From the NCBI RefSeq assembly GCF_021183625.1, contig NZ_CP089214.1, forward strand, positions 3,658,001 through 3,722,000: a stretch of DNA of 64,000 nt, in the 5' to 3' direction. Origin of the DNA: Nocardia asteroides (lineage in GTDB: Bacteria > Actinomycetota > Actinomycetes > Mycobacteriales > Mycobacteriaceae). A program made the position numbers and the translations under genes. Below the pieces are notes generated by a model, which did no database searches, was not told where the DNA came from, and saw nothing but the letters and a program-made list of their open reading frames with translations. Below, one piece after another: positions 8,355 to 16,306 of the stretch. Within the stretch, counting starts at the first letter, position 1; each line of letters begins with the position of its first letter.

Positions 8355-9872
8355 CTATTTCACAACCGGAATCCATCGGTTCAGGCTTTCGATGTCGCGC
8401 TCGCAGGCACTGAGCTGACCTGGGCGTTCGGCGGCGGACCTGCGAATCCGGGCCTCCAGTTCGGCCACCCGGCGGTCGGTGTCCACCACCCTGGCAGCTG
8501 TGGCCTGTACCACATGATCGGAGAGCGCCGTCTCCGCGGTCACCAGTGCGGTCGCCACCCGCTGCTCCAGCTGGGCCTTCACGTTGACGAGCGCGTCGGC
8601 CGCCCACTGCCGGACGTGGTTGCGCGCGGCCACCTGGCCGCGCGCCCGCACCACCCAGGCGGCGGCGCCGGCGCCGAGCAGCAGGGTGACCGGGACGCTG
8701 GCCGCGTCCAGCGCGGGCAGCAGCGAGAACGGTGCGACCACGAGCCTGCCGATGCCGACGCCGGCGGAGGCGCCGAGCGCGATCATCAGGTTGTCCTCGA
8801 CGCCGCGGTGCCTCGGCTCCGGGTCGGGGCCGACCCGGGGCGCCGGTTCGCGGCGGCGCAGCGGGACGGTCGCGCCCTCGCCGTCGACCTTGGTCGCGAG
8901 CTCGGCGGTGCGCTGCTCGATGGCGGCGTCCAGCGCCCCCGTGAGCTCGGTGACCGACCACTGCAGGTGGTCCGGGTAGGTGCCGAGGTCGGAGCGGGCC
9001 AGCTTGTCCAGCTCGGCGCGGGCGGCGGTGTGCAGCGCGCGGACCCGGGCGCCGACCTCGGTGAGCAGGTCAACCCTGGCCAGGTGCAGCTGGCCGCGCA
9101 GGGTGGCGATGGCGGTGGTGCGGCCGCCGTCGCGCGCCGCGATCAGCGCGGTCCGCTCGGCGCGCAGGGCGAGCTGGTCCGAGCCGGTCCTCAGCACGGT
9201 CACCTGGTCGGTGATGCGCTGCCTGGTCTCGGTGAGGACCCGGGTGGTCACCGCGGCGACCCGCTCCGGGCCGCCCGCGCCCGCGGCGGCGGCGCAGAGC
9301 TCGGCGTGCAGGGCGGCGAGGCCGGAGCGGTCGAGCAGGGCGGGGTCGCCGCCGCGGGCGGCCGCGGCGAGGCGGGCCGAGACCGGGAGGATCGGCAGTT
9401 CGAGCCCGGCGGCGCGGAGCAGCGCCTCGTCGCGGTCGCGGACCGCGCGCCAGTCGCGGTGCGCGTGCGTGCCGTTCAGGGCGAGCAGGACCTGCGTGCC
9501 GTCGGCGCGGAGCCTGCGCAGGAGGTCGACGGTGTCGTTGCCGAGCACGGTGCCTGCGTCGAGCAGGACGAGCGCGACCGGGCCGGGGGCGGCGCCGCGC
9601 GGGGAGGTGGTCTCCACCGAGGCGGCGATGCCGGGCACCGGGTCGGCGAGCGCGATGCGGGGCTCGAAGCGGGCCAGCTCGGTGCGGAGCACGGTGGTGT
9701 TGGCGTCGTCCGGGCCGATCAGGGTGACCCTGGAGCCGCTCCCGGTGCCGCGCACCGCCCGCAGCAGCGCCATGCCCTGCGGGTTCCAGCGCGCGATCAG
9801 CGCCTCCAGCTCGGGGGGAAGTTCCGTGCGCTGCTCCGGCCCGGACGCGGCCGTGGGCTCAGAGTCCGGCAC
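8355..9872 (-). CDS. dynamin-like GTPase-family protein with degenerate P-loop and membrane hairpin
   Basis: A 505-residue protein, second gene of a tandem pair. Its N-terminal domain keeps the shape of a small GTPase, but the expected Walker A is VTLIGPDDANTTVLRTEL, lacking the GKS/T. A long helical region (about 200-330) follows. A hydrophobic hairpin comes next (IALGASAGVGIGRLVVAPF and VPVTLLLGAGAAAWVV), then a coiled C-terminal tail. This resembles bacterial dynamin-like proteins such as mycobacterial IniA/IniC, with nucleotide binding probably lost. It overlaps the upstream partner by 14 nt, so the two are translationally coupled. Probable role in membrane remodelling with its partner (inference). 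Confidence 0.6.
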   Translation of the reverse strand: MPDSEPTAASGPEQRTELPPELEALIARWNPQGMALLRAVRGTGSGSRVTLIGPDDANTTVLRTELARFEPRIALADPVPGIAASVETTSPRGAAPGPVALVLLDAGTVLGNDTVDLLRRLRADGTQVLLALNGTHAHRDWRAVRDRDEALLRAAGLELPILPVSARLAAAARGGDPALLDRSGLAALHAELCAAAAGAGGPERVAAVTTRVLTETRQRITDQVTVLRTGSDQLALRAERTALIAARDGGRTTAIATLRGQLHLARVDLLTEVGARVRALHTAARAELDKLARSDLGTYPDHLQWSVTELTGALDAAIEQRTAELATKVDGEGATVPLRRREPAPRVGPDPEPRHRGVEDNLMIALGASAGVGIGRLVVAPFSLLPALDAASVPVTLLLGAGAAAWVVRARGQVAARNHVRQWAADALVNVKAQLEQRVATALVTAETALSDHVVQATAARVVDTDRRVAELEARIRRSAAERPGQLSACERDIESLNRWIPVVK

Positions 9873-10974
9873 CGCTGAGCCGTTCCCAGAGGCGCACGTA
9901 GCCCGCGTGCACGCGGAGCGCGGCGCGGCGGGCGGGGGCGGGCAGGTCGCCGCCGGCGACGGCGCGCCAGCGGTGGGCCCGGGCGAGGGCGTCGTCCGCG
10001 TCGGCGGGGGCGGGCGCGGGGTAACCGGCGGCGAGGTGCGCGACCTGGGGGCAGGCCAGCCCGGCGCGCAGCCCGAGCCAGCGCGCCTCGTCCCCGTCGA
10101 GGTGCCGCTCGAGCAGATCGCGGGCGACGCTCCCGCCCACCGGAACCGCGCGCGCCGCGAGCCGGGCGATCTCGTCGAGCAGCTCGCCGCCGCGCAGCGC
10201 CCCGATCTGCTCGTAGCGCTTGTGCAGCAGCCCGTGCAGCGGGTCGATCCCGGACGCCGCGTGCAGCAGCTGCAGCAGCGCCCGCGTCCCGATCAGGGGA
10301 TCGTGCCGGAGCGCGGCGAGTGCGCAGTTCACCCCGTAGAGGTCCCAATCGCGGAGCAGCCGCTCGCGCACCGCGAGGTCGGGGCCGGGCGCGAGGAAGA
10401 GGTCGGGTGCGAGGGTGAGCGTCGGGTCGTCGCGCTCGGCGAGCGCGCGCAGCGCGGCGAGGTCGTCGGTGGAGACGGTGCCGGCCCTGGTCCGCACCGC
10501 CAGGCTCGCGACAACGGGGACGGTGGCGATGCCGAGCTCGGCGGCGCAGCGCTCGGCCGCCGCGACCGCGTCGGACCAGCGGGTGCCGATCGCGTCGGCC
10601 TTGTTCAGCACGACGACGGCGCGCTGCTCGGGCACCGCGTCCAGCGCGCGCCGGTCGGCGGGCAGCGGCGCGCCCGCGATCACGTACACCACGATGTCAC
10701 CGTCGAGCACCGGGGCGGCGCTGCCCGGCTCGTCGACCGGCCCGGTCTGCACCGCGGAGATGAGCGCCAGCGCCGCCGCGACCGTGCTGCGCCCCGCCCC
10801 GGAGCGGCCGGTGATCTGGATGACCGGCGGCCTGCGCGCCTGCCGCGCCGCCGCGCCGAGCCGCTCCCCGATCCGCTGGTCGGCGGCGGCGCCGATGGCG
10901 AGGGTGCGCACCAGCTCGTCCAGCGGATCAGCCGCCCCTGGCACCGCGCCGGTGCGATCGACGGCCGTCGTCAT
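9859..10974 (-). CDS. dynamin-like / TRAFAC GTPase with Arg in the P-loop
   Basis: First gene of the dynamin-like pair, 371 residues. The GTPase core is recognisable: P-loop ITGRSGAGRSTVAAA near residue 55, where the invariant Lys is replaced by Arg. The G3-like strand is DGDIVVYVIAG, and the G4 motif is NKAD in VVVLNKADAIG. A helical C-terminal half follows, without a clear membrane segment. ATG 10974 is preceded by a purine-rich GAGGGGGCG. The Arg-for-Lys change usually weakens nucleotide hydrolysis, so the pair may work as a heteromer with reduced or altered GTP turnover. Rv0210/Rv0209 hold a similar position between pckA and trmB in mycobacteria. Confidence 0.65.
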   Translation of the reverse strand: MTTAVDRTGAVPGAADPLDELVRTLAIGAAADQRIGERLGAAARQARRPPVIQITGRSGAGRSTVAAALALISAVQTGPVDEPGSAAPVLDGDIVVYVIAGAPLPADRRALDAVPEQRAVVVLNKADAIGTRWSDAVAAAERCAAELGIATVPVVASLAVRTRAGTVSTDDLAALRALAERDDPTLTLAPDLFLAPGPDLAVRERLLRDWDLYGVNCALAALRHDPLIGTRALLQLLHAASGIDPLHGLLHKRYEQIGALRGGELLDEIARLAARAVPVGGSVARDLLERHLDGDEARWLGLRAGLACPQVAHLAAGYPAPAPADADDALARAHRWRAVAGGDLPAPARRAALRVHAGYVRLWERLSGAGL

Positions 10975-11047
10975 CTGTGCTTCGCCCCCTCGCCGGGGCG
11001 GCCCGGCGCCCCGCTGCCCGGCATTGTGTCAGAGCCGGGTGGCGCCG

Positions 11048-11830
11048 TCAGTTGCCGCTGAAGAACCGGTTGACCCTGCGCACCGCCCAGGACGGCGCGT
11101 ACTTGGCCGCGGTCGCCAGCACCTTGGCCTGCACCCCGATCTCGTAGTGCACCTTCTCCGGCCGCAGCCGGGTGCCCCGCCTGGTGGCCGCCCAGATGCC
11201 GTCGGCGACGTCGTCGGAGGTCAATCGGACCCCGAGCGAGCGGGTGCTGCCGATGTCGAGCCCGTCGACCATGGCGGTCGCGACGAAGAGCGGCCAGATC
11301 GCCAGCACCCGGATGTCGTGCTTGCGCCACTCCAGGTCGAGCGCCTCGGTGAGGCTCTTCACCGCGGACTTGCTCGCCCCGTACGTGGCCAGCTCGGGCT
11401 GGCCGTAGATGGCCGAGGCCGAGCAGAGGTTCACCACCTGCGCGCCCGCGGTGTCGCGCAGGTACGGGAAGGCGGCGTGCGTCCCGGTGACGACCCCGTT
11501 GAGATTGACGTCGAGCAGCGCGCGGTGCGCCGCGAGGTCGATCTCCTCGAACGGGCCGGAGCGCAGCAGCCCGGCGTTGTTGACCAGGACGTCGAGCCGC
11601 CCCGCGCGCTCGTGGAACTCGCGCAGCCGCAGCTCCCACTGCTCCCGGTCGGTGACGTCGAGCACCGCGGTGTGCAGGCTGCCTTCGGGCAGCTCGGCGG
11701 CGAGCCGGGAGAGCCCGACCTCGTCCACGTCGTAGGCACCGACCAGGTATCCGCGGGCCGCGAAGAGCGCCGCGGTGGCCCGGCCGATGCCGGCGGCCGC
11801 GCCGGTGACGAAGACGGTGGGTTTGCTCAT
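11048..11830 (-). CDS. short-chain dehydrogenase/reductase (SDR)
   Basis: Classical SDR oxidoreductase of 260 residues. The dinucleotide-binding motif is TGAAAGIG (9-16). The other motifs are NNAG (LVNNAGLL), the catalytic Ser in NLCSASAIYG, and the catalytic Tyr/Lys in YGASK. Asp in GAYDVDE after beta-2 favours NAD(H). The C-terminus is basic and slightly hydrophobic (PSWAVRRVNRFF), as in membrane-associated mycobacterial SDRs. The start at ATG 11830 looks leaderless: TACACT on the minus strand (11838-11843) ends 7 nt upstream. It is divergent from the dimethylamine-type operon. The substrate is not predictable. Confidence 0.88.
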   Translation of the reverse strand: MSKPTVFVTGAAAGIGRATAALFAARGYLVGAYDVDEVGLSRLAAELPEGSLHTAVLDVTDREQWELRLREFHERAGRLDVLVNNAGLLRSGPFEEIDLAAHRALLDVNLNGVVTGTHAAFPYLRDTAGAQVVNLCSASAIYGQPELATYGASKSAVKSLTEALDLEWRKHDIRVLAIWPLFVATAMVDGLDIGSTRSLGVRLTSDDVADGIWAATRRGTRLRPEKVHYEIGVQAKVLATAAKYAPSWAVRRVNRFFSGN

Positions 11831-12024
11831 GCCGCGCAGTGTAGTGCCGGGTGCGCGCGGCCCGGATGACGCGCGGGTAGCCGCAGGATTACGGGAGTGT
11901 TCCGAAACCCGTTGTCCGGCAGGGGAAATGTCCTTTTACCCAGGTGTAACGACGCGCCGCTTGTTTCCTGTCATTCGCTCGCGTTTCATCGTATGCATCA
12001 GTCTTCCACAGGCAGGAGCCCCCG

Positions 12025-12384
12025 ATGACCCCGTTCCTGGTGACCTCCGGTTTCCACGAGAAACTCACCCGCATGCCGGTCGCGGAGTACCCGGGGACCG
12101 AGGGCTACATCGACGACGTGTACGCCAACCCCGGCGGCTCGCCCATGGCCTCCGGCTACTTCGAGCTGCGCCACACCGACGCCCCGCTGGACTACCGCTA
12201 CGAGTACGACGAGATGAAGGTGGTGCTCGCGGGGGAGTTCCGGCTGGAGAACCCGGACACCGGGCAGGTGCTGATCGCCAGGGAGTCCGACGCCATCTTC
12301 TTCCCCAAGGGCTCGCGCATCCTGTTCTCCACCCCCGACCGCGCGCTCGCGTTCTACGTCGGGCTGCGCTCCTTCGCGCCGTGA
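12025..12384 (+). CDS. EutQ-like cupin protein, first gene of the dimethylamine-type operon
   Basis: A single-domain cupin of 119 residues. The conserved beta-barrel segments are YDEMKVVLAGEFRLEN and ARESDAIFFPKGSRILF. It resembles the small cupins annotated as ethanolamine-utilisation EutQ-like proteins. ATG 12025 has an AGGAGC ribosome-binding site. Its TGA overlaps the next gene's GTG by 4 nt (GTGA at 12381-12384), so it is the head of a tightly coupled four-gene operon. Its role in methylamine metabolism is unproven. It could be an enzyme accessory, a ligand-binding protein or a formaldehyde-adduct handler. Confidence 0.7.
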   Translation: MTPFLVTSGFHEKLTRMPVAEYPGTEGYIDDVYANPGGSPMASGYFELRHTDAPLDYRYEYDEMKVVLAGEFRLENPDTGQVLIARESDAIFFPKGSRILFSTPDRALAFYVGLRSFAP

Positions 12385-12848
12385 CCGTGAATCCGGCGAC
12401 CACCAGCGTTCCGCACTGGTCGCCCGAGCCGGCGCCGGACCCGGGCGGGGCGCGGCGGCTGGTGCTCGCCGCGGGCGCGGCGGGCGACTTCGCGCTCGGC
12501 GCGGACGGGTCGGTGCCGGACGCGGTGTTCGCGGCGGCCGTGACCGGCGACCGCTTCCTGCTGGTCGGGAACGCCGCCGAGCTCGCCCGCGCCCGCGCCG
12601 ACCTGCTCGCGGCCGGGGCGATCCCGGCGGAGATCACCGAGGTGCTCACGGCCGCCGCCGACCCGCACGCGGAGCAGCCGCGGGTCGTCTACTGCCCGCA
12701 CTGCCACACCGGCAGCACCGGCACGGTCGCGATCGGGGGCATCGTGCCCTGCCCGAACTGCGGCATCGACCTCGTCGTCTACCACCACTACTCGCAGCGC
12801 CTCGGCGCCTTCCTCGGCTACTGCGCCGACGCCGAGGAGCGGGAGTGA
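12381..12848 (+). CDS. DmmA-family subunit with zinc ribbon (dimethylamine monooxygenase-like)
   Basis: A 155-residue protein. The N-terminal two thirds form a variable Rossmann-like domain (GDRFLLVGNAAELARARADL). The C-terminal 50 residues hold a zinc ribbon, YCPHCH and CPNCG, then HHYSQRLGAFLGYCADAEE. This layout matches the small subunit annotated as the dimethylamine monooxygenase DmmA family. It starts at GTG 12381 within the cupin stop and overlaps the next gene by 4 nt. Together with the reductase and the DUF3445 protein it should form an NAD(P)H-dependent oxidative N-demethylase. The substrate (dimethylamine) is inferred from the family. Confidence 0.7.
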   Translation: MTVNPATTSVPHWSPEPAPDPGGARRLVLAAGAAGDFALGADGSVPDAVFAAAVTGDRFLLVGNAAELARARADLLAAGAIPAEITEVLTAAADPHAEQPRVVYCPHCHTGSTGTVAIGGIVPCPNCGIDLVVYHHYSQRLGAFLGYCADAEERE

Positions 12849-13771
12849 GCGACGAACTGGTGGTCACCCGCGCGACCACGCTCTGCCCGGACGTCCGCGA
12901 GATCGTGCTGACCCACCCGGACGGCGGAATACTGCCGTCGTTCGCGCCGGGCAGCCACATCGGCCTGCACTGCGGCGCAGGCCCGCGGAATTCCTACTCG
13001 CTCACCGGTGATGGGCTCGACCCGCGGCACTACGCGATCTCGGTGCGGCTGGACCCGGCCGGACGCGGCGGCAGCCGGTGGGCACACGGGCTACGCCCCG
13101 GCGACCGGGTCCGGATCGACCCGCCGCGCAGCGCCTTCGCCCCGGTCGCGACGGCCAGGCACCACCTGCTCGTCGCGGGCGGAATCGGGGTGACGCCGCT
13201 CCTCGCCCACGTGCGCGCCGCACTGACCTGGGGCCGCTCCTTCCACCTGTACTACGCGCACCGCCCCGGCCGCGGCGCGCACTTGGACGAGCTGCGCGCG
13301 CTCTGCGGCGACCGGCTCCGGGTCGCGCACTCGGCGACGGCGCTGTGGGCCGCGCTCGGCCCGGCGCTGCGCCGCCAGCCGCTCGGCACCCACCTCTACG
13401 TCTGCGGCCCGGCCGCGTTGAACGAGGCCGTCACCGCGGCGGCCGCGGCGGCGGGCTGGCCGGAGCAGCGGGTGCACACCGAGGCGTTCGCCGCACCGCC
13501 GGTCGCACCGGGCGCCCCGTTCACGGTGCGGCTGGCGCGCAGCGGCCGCGAGTTCGCGGTCGGCGCCGAGCAGACCATGCTGGACGCCCTGCTCGCCGAG
13601 GGCGCCGCGGTGCCGAACCTCTGCAGACAGGGCGTCTGCGGCGAGTGCAGGCTTCCCGTCCGTTCCGGCCGCGCCGAGCACCGCGACTCCTTCCTCACCG
13701 CGGACGAGCGCGGCACCGCCGTGCTGCCCTGCGTCTCCCGCGCCACCGGCCGATTGGAGCTGGAGCTGTGA
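12845..13771 (+). CDS. PDR/VanB-family ferredoxin reductase (oxygenase reductase subunit)
   Basis: A 308-residue flavin/iron-sulfur reductase. The N-terminal flavin-binding barrel has RNSYSLTG (about 44-51). A nucleotide-binding domain follows (LLVAGGIGVTPLLAHVRAA, LYVCGPAALNEAV). The C-terminal plant-type 2Fe-2S domain shows CRQGVCGEC and a fourth Cys in VLPCVSR. It passes electrons from NAD(P)H to a terminal oxygenase, here most likely the DUF3445 heme protein encoded next. The start is GTG 12845, overlapping the upstream stop by 4 nt, and it overlaps the downstream start by 4 nt. Confidence 0.88.
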   Translation: MSDELVVTRATTLCPDVREIVLTHPDGGILPSFAPGSHIGLHCGAGPRNSYSLTGDGLDPRHYAISVRLDPAGRGGSRWAHGLRPGDRVRIDPPRSAFAPVATARHHLLVAGGIGVTPLLAHVRAALTWGRSFHLYYAHRPGRGAHLDELRALCGDRLRVAHSATALWAALGPALRRQPLGTHLYVCGPAALNEAVTAAAAAAGWPEQRVHTEAFAAPPVAPGAPFTVRLARSGREFAVGAEQTMLDALLAEGAAVPNLCRQGVCGECRLPVRSGRAEHRDSFLTADERGTAVLPCVSRATGRLELEL

Positions 13772-14748
13772 GCACCCCGACCGCCGACGTCGCCCGCTAC
13801 CCCTTCCCGCTCCCCCGCGACGTCTACCGCTACAGCGCCAATATCGAGCCCGCGGGCGCACCGCGCGCCACCGAGGCGGGCTCCTGGGGCGCGCACCGGG
13901 TCGACATCGACCGCCACCTGCGCGCCGAGCTGGCCGAGCGCGCCCGGATCCTGCGCGCCGACCCCACCCGGCACCAGTGCCTGCCGCACATGCGCCCCGC
14001 CGCCTGGGAGGCGCTGCTGGTCTGCCTCGGCGAGCTGGCCGCCGCGCACCCGGCGTCCATGGCGCTGCGCCGGGACGGCGACCGGGTGTACTGGCGCAAC
14101 GACCTGCTCGGCACCGAGCGCGAGTTCACCGTCGGCGACCCGGAGACCGAGCCGCTGCGCTTCCTCGGCACCCAGCTCCAGGAAGACGTGGTGCTACTGG
14201 ACCAGCGCGCCGGGCAGCTGTGGGCGGACGCCGGGCTGGTCACCTTCGCGGCGGACTGGTCGATGCGCTTCGACCTCGGCATGAGCTTCCTGCAGATCCA
14301 CGGGCCGGTGCCGCGGGTGCACACCGAGCGGGTGATCCCGCGGGCGCACGACTTCCTGCTCCGGCTGCCCGCGGGCCCCGGCTTCCGCCGCACCAACTGG
14401 ACGCTCACCGTCGACGGCCGGCTGGACACCGCCACCGAGACCTACCCGGAGTGGGGCCGCGACCGCAGGACCGTCGCCGATGGCCCGCTCACCGAGGCAG
14501 GCGACCGGCTCTGCCTGCGCACCGAGGTGCAGCACCTGATCCGGCTCCCCTACTCCGGCGCGGTGATGTTTCTCATCCGCAGCTATCTGCTGCCGCTGCG
14601 CGAGCTGGCCGCGGTGCCCGCGTGGGCGGCCCGGCTGGCGGCCGTGCTCGCCGAACTCCCGCCCGACATGGCCGATTACAAGGGGCTGACCCGGACCCGC
14701 CCGGCCGCGATCGAATGGTTGCGGCAGTACGGCGGCGTGCCGCGCTGA
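13768..14748 (+). CDS. heme-dependent oxidative N-demethylase family protein (DUF3445)
   Basis: A 326-residue protein of the DUF3445/HODM family, whose characterised member is a PAS-like heme enzyme that N-demethylates dimethylamine. Family-like segments are PHMRPAAWEALLVCLGEL, FAADWSMRFDLGMSFLQIHGPVP, and RTNWTLTVDG followed by LRTEVQHLIRLP. The start is GTG 13768, sharing GTGA with the reductase stop. It is the last gene of the operon, so cupin, zinc-ribbon subunit, reductase and heme subunit are probably made together. The expected reaction is dimethylamine + O2 + NAD(P)H to methylamine + formaldehyde. The true substrate needs testing. Confidence 0.82.
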   Translation: MSTPTADVARYPFPLPRDVYRYSANIEPAGAPRATEAGSWGAHRVDIDRHLRAELAERARILRADPTRHQCLPHMRPAAWEALLVCLGELAAAHPASMALRRDGDRVYWRNDLLGTEREFTVGDPETEPLRFLGTQLQEDVVLLDQRAGQLWADAGLVTFAADWSMRFDLGMSFLQIHGPVPRVHTERVIPRAHDFLLRLPAGPGFRRTNWTLTVDGRLDTATETYPEWGRDRRTVADGPLTEAGDRLCLRTEVQHLIRLPYSGAVMFLIRSYLLPLRELAAVPAWAARLAAVLAELPPDMADYKGLTRTRPAAIEWLRQYGGVPR

Positions 14749-14804
14749 GCGCCGCGAGCGCGGTCGGCTGCCGACGTGCTCGCGGGATGCTGGACAATGG
14801 GGGC

Positions 14805-15599
14805 GTGAACGACGCCGCCAACCAAACTGCCGAGTCGGTTCCGGGGCTGCCGTCCACAGCCCCGGCCCGCGAGCCACGCCACGGAGCCGCCTCCCGGCTC
14901 TACCCGCGGGTCACCAGTTTCCGCGCCCGCCGCGCCGCGCTGACGCCGAAACAGCAGCTGAGCTGGGATCGCACCTGGCCGGTCATCGGCCGCGACGTGG
15001 CCGACGAGCCGCTGGACGCCACCGCCTGGTTCGGCAGGGAGGCGCCGCTGGTGGTGGAGATCGGCTGCGGCACCGGCACCGCGACCGCGCTCATGGCGCA
15101 GGCCGAGCCGGAGCTGAACCTGATCGGCATCGAGGTCTACCGGCCCGGCCTTGCCCAGCTGGTGCAGCGGGTCGAGCAGGAGGAGATCCCGAACATCCGG
15201 CTGCTCCGCGGCGACGCGGTGGACGTGCTGGAGAACATGATCGCCCCCGCCTCGCTGACCGGCGTCCGGGTGTTCTTCCCCGACCCGTGGCCCAAGGCCA
15301 GGCACCACAAGCGGCGGCTGCTGCAGCCCGCCACCGTCGCGCTGATCGCCGACCGGCTGATCCCAGGCGGCACGCTGCACGTCGCCACCGACCACGCCGA
15401 GTACGCCGAGCAGATCGCCGAGGTCGGGGCCGGCGAGCCCCGGCTGACCGGGCTGAACGACGCCACCGGCGGCGATTCGGCGCGGCTCGCCGAGACCGCC
15501 CTGATCGGGGTGGAACGCCCGGTCACCAAGTTCGAGAGCAAGGCGCAGCGCGCCGGTAGCGCCATCACCGAGCTGGTGTGGGGGAAGATCGGGTCATGA
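14805..15599 (+). CDS. trmB: tRNA (guanine-N7-)-methyltransferase
   Basis: TrmB methylates G46 in the variable loop of tRNAs (EC 2.1.1.33). The 264 residues include a disordered N-terminal 35-residue extension, common in actinobacteria. The SAM site is VVEIGCGTGTATALMAQ, followed by IGIEVYRPGL, the conserved VFFPDPWPKARHHKRRL, and the C-terminal TKFESKAQRAG. GTG 14805 is chosen because GACAAT (14793-14798) ends 6 nt upstream, a leaderless pattern. ATG 14787 is the longer alternative without a ribosome-binding site. The downstream NYN gene overlaps by 4 nt, an order also found in mycobacteria (Rv0208c-Rv0207c-Rv0206c). Confidence 0.94.
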   Translation: MNDAANQTAESVPGLPSTAPAREPRHGAASRLYPRVTSFRARRAALTPKQQLSWDRTWPVIGRDVADEPLDATAWFGREAPLVVEIGCGTGTATALMAQAEPELNLIGIEVYRPGLAQLVQRVEQEEIPNIRLLRGDAVDVLENMIAPASLTGVRVFFPDPWPKARHHKRRLLQPATVALIADRLIPGGTLHVATDHAEYAEQIAEVGAGEPRLTGLNDATGGDSARLAETALIGVERPVTKFESKAQRAGSAITELVWGKIGS

Positions 15600-16306
15600 G
15601 CGTCAGCGACACGACCCACGACGAGGTGGAGGTTGCCGGCGGAGCCAAGGGCGGCGAGACGCCCGCGACGGTCCGCCGGGTGCTGCTGGTCTGGGACGCG
15701 CCGAACCTGGACATGGGGCTCGGCGCCATCCTCGGCGGCCGCCCGACCGCCGCCTACCGGCCCCGGTTCGACGCGCTCGGCCGCTGGCTGCTCGCCCGCA
15801 CCGCGGAGCTCTCCGCGGGCAGCTCGCTGCGGGTGGAGCCGGAGGCGACGGTCTTCACCAATATCGCGCCGGGCACCGCCGACGTGGTGCGGCCGTGGGT
15901 CGAGGCGCTCCGGAACGTCGGATATGCGGTTTTCGCCAAACCCAAGATCGACGAGGACTCCGACGTCGACGCGGACATGCTGGCCCATATCGAGCACCGC
16001 AACCGCGGTGCCGGACTGGCCGGAATCATGGTCGCCTCCGCTGATGGACAGGCATTTCGGGAGCCGCTGGAGCGGCTCGCCGCGGCCGGGGTGCCCGCGA
16101 CGGTGCTCGGCTTCCGGGAGCATGCGAGTTGGGCCGTCACATCCGATACCCTCGAGTTCATCGACCTCGAGGACATCCCGGGCGTGTTCCGTGAACCCCT
16201 GCCCCGGGTGAGCCTCGACTCGCTGCCCGACGAGGGTGCCTGGCTGCAGCCGTTCCGGCCGCTAACGGCATTGCTCACCTCTCGCCCCGCCCAAGGAGTC
16301 GCTTAG
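15596..16306 (+). CDS. NYN (PIN-like) domain protein, Rv0207c-like
   Basis: A 236-residue protein with the NYN/LabA-like PIN fold, expected to bind metal and act on RNA. The first acidic motif is VLLVWDAPNLDMGL (about 30-43). A second acidic cluster is KIDEDSDVDADMLAHI, and a third SADGQAFREPLERL. ATG 15596 overlaps the trmB stop (ATGA), and its stop shares one base with the GTG of mmpL3, so the three genes are translationally coupled. The tie to tRNA methylation and trehalose-mycolate export is conserved in the mycolata but unexplained. RNase activity is a family expectation, not shown. Confidence 0.82.
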   Translation: MSVSDTTHDEVEVAGGAKGGETPATVRRVLLVWDAPNLDMGLGAILGGRPTAAYRPRFDALGRWLLARTAELSAGSSLRVEPEATVFTNIAPGTADVVRPWVEALRNVGYAVFAKPKIDEDSDVDADMLAHIEHRNRGAGLAGIMVASADGQAFREPLERLAAAGVPATVLGFREHASWAVTSDTLEFIDLEDIPGVFREPLPRVSLDSLPDEGAWLQPFRPLTALLTSRPAQGVA

